DNA from: Treponema sp.
GTDB lineage: Bacteria > Spirochaetota > Spirochaetia > Treponematales > Breznakiellaceae
Direction of reading: 5' to 3'
Assembly (NCBI GenBank): GCA_031283505.1
Contig: JAITBO010000035.1
Span: 1-7,920, forward strand
Length of the DNA: 7,920 bases
This document shows positions 5,899 to 7,920 of the stretch, piece by piece. A program made the position numbers and the translations under genes. Position 1 is the stretch's first letter; each line of letters opens with the position of its first letter. Under the pieces are notes generated by a model. It worked only from the letters and a program-made list of their open reading frames with translations, did no database searches and was not told the origin of the DNA.

Positions 5899-5930
5899 CG
5901 CCGCCCCTGTCAAATGGGGCGGCGGTATTT
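5899..5930 (+). terminator. Rho-independent terminator after the secreted-protein gene
   Basis: CGCCGCCCC (5899-5907) pairs perfectly with GGGGCGGCG (5916-5924) around an 8-nt loop; GTATTT follows. The 9-bp all-GC stem 15 bp after the stop is convincing, though the T tail is short. Confidence 0.75.
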
Positions 5931-6056
5931 CCGCGCCTGTTTATCCCCTAAACAGCAAAAACTATGCCGACAGGGACCAATTATCGAAAATATTTGTATG
6001 CGCTGGCTCTGCAATGTCTTCTAGATCAAAAGACGCCCTTATACTAAGATGAAATA

Positions 6057-6122
6057 ATGGCTAAAAGGCAACAGTCCGTAAAACGGTCGTTATATCGAAA
6101 TTTAAAGCAGGGGCAATTATGA
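6057..6122 (+). CDS. Possible 21-residue upstream ORF overlapping the SDR gene by ATGA
   Basis: An ATG at 6057 opens 21 codons rich in Lys, Arg and Gln (M-A-K-R-Q-Q-S-V-K-R...). Its TGA (6120-6122) overlaps the ATG of the dehydrogenase gene (6119-6121) as ATGA, the usual arrangement for translational coupling. Its own Shine-Dalgarno site is weak (AAGATGA) and a TATACT (6040-6045) lies just upstream. Such an overlap can arise by chance, so a leader-peptide role is only a hypothesis. Confidence 0.25.
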   Translation: MAKRQQSVKRSLYRNLKQGQL

Positions 6123-7138
6123 GAATTTTATTCATAGGCGGAACAGGAACCATTAGTACGGCTATTTCCCGGCGGCTTCTGGAGGCAGGACATGATTTGT
6201 ACCTCTTGAACCGGGGGAACCGGAACAGAGTCTTTCCTGGAGGGGCAAAAGAGATTCTGTGTGACATATCCGACGAAGCCGTTGCGGCGGACAAACTCAA
6301 AGGCCTGACCTTCGATGTGGTCGCCGATTTTATCGCCTTCACCACAGACCACGTTGAGCGGGATTACCGGCTCTTTAAGGAAAAAACCAAACAGTACGTG
6401 TTCATCAGTTCGGCGTCCGCTTATCAGAAACCTCTGGCGGATTACCGCATCACTGAAAGTACGCCCCTTGCGAACCCTTTCTGGGAATACTCCCGGAACA
6501 AGATCGCCTGTGAGGATTTCCTTCTGAAAAAGTACCGGGAAGAAGGCTTCCCTATCACCATCGTGCGGCCCAGCCATACCTACGATGAACGAAGCGTCCC
6601 CCTGGGAGTCCATGGGAAAAACGGGGGCTGGCAGGTGGTAAAACGGATCATCGACGGGAAGCCGGTGATCATCCATGGGGACGGTACAAGCCTTTGGACC
6701 ATGACTCATAACAGCGATTTCGCCATTGGGTTTACCGGCCTGTTGGGTAATATCCACGCCATAGGAGAGGCGGTCCACATCACCTCTGATGAGACGCTTA
6801 CATGGAACCAGGTGTACACCACCGTAGCGGAGGCCTTGGGCAAGCCTCTCAAGGCAGTCCATATCTCAAGCGAATTCCTGGACCTCTGCGGCAAGTCTTA
6901 CGGTTTTTTAGGGGGGCTCATCGGGGACAAGGCCAATTCTGTGGTCTTTGACAACGCCAAACTCAAACGCCTGGTCCCGGGCTTTACCGCTACGGTCCGT
7001 TTTGACCAGGGAATACGCCAAACTATCGAGTATATCCTGGCTCACCCGGAATGCCAGAAGGAAGACGCTGACTTCGACGCATGGTGCGACAAGGTCATAG
7101 CCGCCCGGGAAAAAGCGTTAAAAGAACTGACAGGTTAG
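6119..7138 (+). CDS. NAD(P)-dependent epimerase/dehydratase-like protein (extended SDR)
   Basis: A cytoplasmic Rossmann-fold enzyme of 339 residues, the usual length for extended/atypical SDRs. The N-terminal nucleotide site is M-R-I-L-F-I-G-G-T-G-T-I-S (G-x-x-G-x-x with Ser13 replacing the last Gly), followed by L-L-N-R-G (29-33), where N31/R32 at the end of strand 2 help select the cofactor. Catalytic residues look present: Ser in F-I-S-S-A-S (95-100) and Y124-S-R-N-K128, a proper Y-x-x-x-K. V-R-P-S-H-T-Y-D at 149-156 matches the conserved substrate-domain block of nucleotide-sugar epimerases/dehydratases. The substrate is unknown; a sugar nucleotide is the family default. AGGGG about 5 nt before the ATG is a moderate RBS. 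The gene stands alone apart from the possible 21-codon upstream ORF. Confidence 0.85.
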   Translation: MRILFIGGTGTISTAISRRLLEAGHDLYLLNRGNRNRVFPGGAKEILCDISDEAVAADKLKGLTFDVVADFIAFTTDHVERDYRLFKEKTKQYVFISSASAYQKPLADYRITESTPLANPFWEYSRNKIACEDFLLKKYREEGFPITIVRPSHTYDERSVPLGVHGKNGGWQVVKRIIDGKPVIIHGDGTSLWTMTHNSDFAIGFTGLLGNIHAIGEAVHITSDETLTWNQVYTTVAEALGKPLKAVHISSEFLDLCGKSYGFLGGLIGDKANSVVFDNAKLKRLVPGFTATVRFDQGIRQTIEYILAHPECQKEDADFDAWCDKVIAAREKALKELTG

Positions 7139-7165
7139 CAGGTTGATTCGCAGGCGGGTCCATAT

Positions 7166-7184
7166 CCAAAAGCCTGCCTTTTGG
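7166..7184 (+). terminator. Hairpin after the SDR gene, weak terminator candidate
   Basis: CCAAAAG (7166-7172) pairs with CTTTTGG (7178-7184) around CCTGC, 27 bp after the stop. The T residues lie in the stem and GCGGGGG follows, so it is a poor intrinsic terminator. GCAGGC (7150-7155) can also pair with GCCTGC (7172-7177) as an alternative fold. Confidence 0.35.
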
Positions 7185-7266
7185 CGGGGGAGCTTTAGAG
7201 CGTTTAAACCAATTTAGGATTTGCTGTCCGGAATATGGAGCCGCATAAAACCCAGACTTTGCAGAA

Positions 7267-7300
7267 CAACATACTTCGCCCTTCAGGGTGAGGTATGTTG
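7267..7300. repeat. 34-nt imperfect palindrome
   Basis: CAACATAC (7267-7274) pairs perfectly with GTATGTTG (7293-7300). After one mismatch, TCGCCC pairs with GGGTGA (one G.T) around a TTCA loop. No T-run follows on either strand. The shape resembles a REP/MITE-type element, a transposon tip or a dimeric-protein binding site; it lies between the SDR gene and the IS256 remnant. Confidence 0.6.
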
Positions 7301-7317
7301 ATCGGACTAAAAGACAG

Positions 7318-7590
7318 GAATAATGACCATAGATTACATGGTTTTTTCGTGTGTTTTTTATATCCCTATCGGTCATCCCGTATGAATATATCGAGATAAT
7401 CTGGTCGTTGAACAGCGGTTCACGCTTCTGATACTTCGGCGCCATGTACGGCTCGAAGGTTCCGGTCCCGCCGTACATGGATGACAGCTTCCCGATTCTC
7501 CGTCGGTACGGTCTTGGCAGGGTCCATTACGGCTGTCTGCCGTGTTGTCATCCGCCGGATTGTGCTTCGGCGAAGGCGTGTGAGAAACTA
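7318..7590 (-). pseudogene. IS256-family (mutator-type) transposase remnant with several frameshifts
   Basis: Read on the minus strand, family-like blocks appear in the correct order but in changing frames. These are P-K-H-N-P-A-D-D-N-T and S-R-N-G (7570-7523); A-K-T-V-P-T-E-N-R-E-A-V-I-H-V and R-R-D-R-N (~7520-7459); then G-T-F-E-P-Y-M-A-P-K-Y-Q-K-R, F-N-D-Q-I-I-S-I-Y-S-Y-G-M-T-D-R-D-I-K (7464-~7355); and perhaps I-Y-G (7334-7326). This matches the IS256 region around N-S-R-N-G ... K-T-V-x-T-E-x-G-E ... P-R-D-R-N-G-x-F-E-P ... I-I-x-M-Y-x-x-G-M-T-x-R-D-I. At least two frameshifts are needed. The DDE catalytic region and both termini are absent, so it is dead. The minus frame open from 7478 to 7095 contains part of it; the rest of that frame, into the SDR gene, is unrelated. 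Confidence 0.75.
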
Positions 7591-7663
7591 GTATTAGGGC
7601 GTGTTCCCTCTTTTACTCCGTGGTTTTTTCTCAAAACAGATAACGATACCTGAATTGCAGGCC

Positions 7664-7777
7664 ATGTTTAGATTTTCGGATCAGGGTATGCGCAAGAACC
7701 CGCTCACCGGCTCGCAAGAACCAGTGAGCGTCGGAAGCATGGTTTTCACGCTTACCCTTGGGTTCTTCATTAAATAA
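7664..7777 (+). other. Repeat-rich structured segment with a 37-codon open frame
   Basis: CGCAAGAACC occurs at 7691-7700 and 7713-7722. CGCTCAC (7701-7707) pairs with GTGAGCG (7724-7730), and AAGAACCC (7694-7701) is complementary to GGGTTCTT (7760-7767). An ATG at 7664 opens 37 codons (M-F-R-F-S-D-Q-G-M-R-K-N-P...) ending at TAA 7775-7777, with no clear RBS. The minus strand also has a short open frame here. A dispersed repeat or small structured RNA is more likely than a protein gene, and no family is recognised. Confidence 0.3.
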
Positions 7778-7786
7778 GGAACTGTA
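7775..7786 (+). repeat. Second copy of the 12-mer TAAGGAACTGTA
   Basis: This is identical to 2069-2080 inside the hairpin after the exported-protein gene. Here it is followed by a small hairpin, ATTGC (7786-7790) with GCAAT (7795-7799). A 12-bp exact match in two debris zones suggests a dispersed repeat or transposon tip. Confidence 0.4.
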
Positions 7787-7811
7787 TTGCATAAGCAATT
7801 AAAGTAAACAA

Positions 7812-7859
7812 CCACCACCAAAGGTGGTGGCTTTAATGGGGAGGCCCCTAAAAGGGGCC
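7812..7859 (-). ncRNA. Candidate 3' part of a TnpB omega-RNA (two hairpins at the IS right end)
   Basis: In IS605/IS1341-type elements, the RNA guide of the TnpB nuclease spans the end of tnpB and the right end, and its guide is read from flanking DNA. The two GC hairpins downstream of the possible tnpB stop occupy that place. If so, the guide would come from the DNA just below ~7804, including TTGCTTATGCAA on the minus strand. This rests on position and folding only. Confidence 0.3.
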
Positions 7860-7876
7860 CAAATACCCTCCAGTTT

Positions 7877-7920
7877 CTACCGATTTTCGTCCAGCTTATG
7901 TTTCATGCTGAGATTTGTTT
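7877..7920 (-). CDS. Last codons of a gene entering from the right, possibly tnpB
   Basis: The minus strand from the window edge reads T-N-L-S-M-K-H-K-L-D-E-N-R and a TAG stop (7879-7877). Its place immediately before the right-end hairpins, and the S-M-K-x-(E) style tail, suit the C-terminus of an IS605-type TnpB (RNA-guided nuclease). Thirteen residues cannot prove it. An alternative is the start of an IS200-type TnpA (M-K-H-K-L-D-E-N-R) cut by a stop. Confidence 0.3.
   Translation of the reverse strand, partial: TNLSMKHKLDENR

Larger units (their letters stand above)
7804..7920 (-). mobile_element. Probable right end of an IS200/IS605-type element entering from the right edge
   Basis: On the minus strand, a reading frame ends at 7877 and is followed by two strong hairpins: GGCCCC/GGGGCC (7843-7848 with 7854-7859) and CCACCACC/GGTGGTGG with a 3-nt loop (7812-7819 with 7823-7830), then TTGTTTACT. 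A gene end, then a subterminal GC hairpin, then TTGTTTAC near the tip is how right ends of IS605/IS1341-type elements look. These elements have no inverted repeats and are cut at hairpin-guided sites. The outer boundary is not fixed and the element body lies outside the window. Confidence 0.5.

Noticed and set aside
6128..6862. Minus-strand open frame of 244 codons opposite the SDR gene.
   Set aside because: The plus strand carries a complete Rossmann enzyme with catalytic residues; the opposite frame shows no family signature.
7444..7653. Plus-strand open frame of 69 codons.
   Set aside because: It lies opposite the IS256 remnant, whose minus-strand protein blocks explain the sequence.
1..7920. 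CRISPR array, tRNA or rRNA genes.
   Set aside because: I saw no regularly spaced repeats of CRISPR type, no tRNA-like T-arm/acceptor pattern and no convincing rRNA stretch by eye; a dedicated scan was not possible.

Overview
The window looks like bacterial chromosome from a spirochaete, most likely a termite-gut-type Treponema. This rests on protein style: exported proteins with treponeme-like signal peptides, a VanY-type lipoprotein with a relaxed lipobox, and apparent debris of an SUMF1-type gene. It is an inference, since no rRNA or phylogenetic marker is present. Five intact protein genes of ordinary, fairly GC-rich composition are separated by unusually debris-rich intergenic DNA. No plasmid, phage or CRISPR module is visible.

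Left edge (1-508): the C-terminus of an integrase-type (rve/DDE) transposase runs in from outside. It is followed by a two-copy ~30-bp motif, likely the transposase-binding end of that element. Next comes a decayed Phd/YefM antitoxin gene whose promoter and palindromic operator still look intact. Positions 509-2026 encode a large exported transglutaminase-like protein with a helical C-terminal half, probably transcribed from that leftover promoter.

2027-2627 is a 600-bp gene graveyard. It holds a perfect 10-bp-stem hairpin, a 13-bp direct repeat bracketing about 450 bp, one clear and one weaker frameshifted remnant of SUMF1 (formylglycine-generating-enzyme-like) C-termini, and an 11-base C tract.

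2628-3506 encodes a VanY-type D,D-carboxypeptidase lipoprotein (cell-wall trimming). It converges on a MATE-family multidrug/Na+ antiporter (3525-4994, minus), for which the Shine-Dalgarno site points to a TTG start. Divergent from it, 5234-5884 encodes a small secreted protein of unknown function with a strong RBS and a good terminator. 6119-7138 encodes an extended-SDR NAD(P)-dependent epimerase/dehydratase-like enzyme, possibly coupled to a 21-codon upstream ORF.

7139-7920 is again mobile-element debris. It contains an imperfect 34-nt hairpin, a multiply frameshifted IS256-family transposase remnant (minus), a repeat-rich structured segment, and at the right edge the hairpin-bearing right end of what looks like an IS200/IS605-type element, with the last codons of a possible tnpB.

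The intact genes do not form one pathway; each appears to be its own transcription unit. I found no convincing new multi-gene system. The most interesting points are the regulatory remains of the toxin-antitoxin locus, the SUMF1 debris, the short repeat shared by both debris zones, and the possible omega-RNA-bearing IS end.
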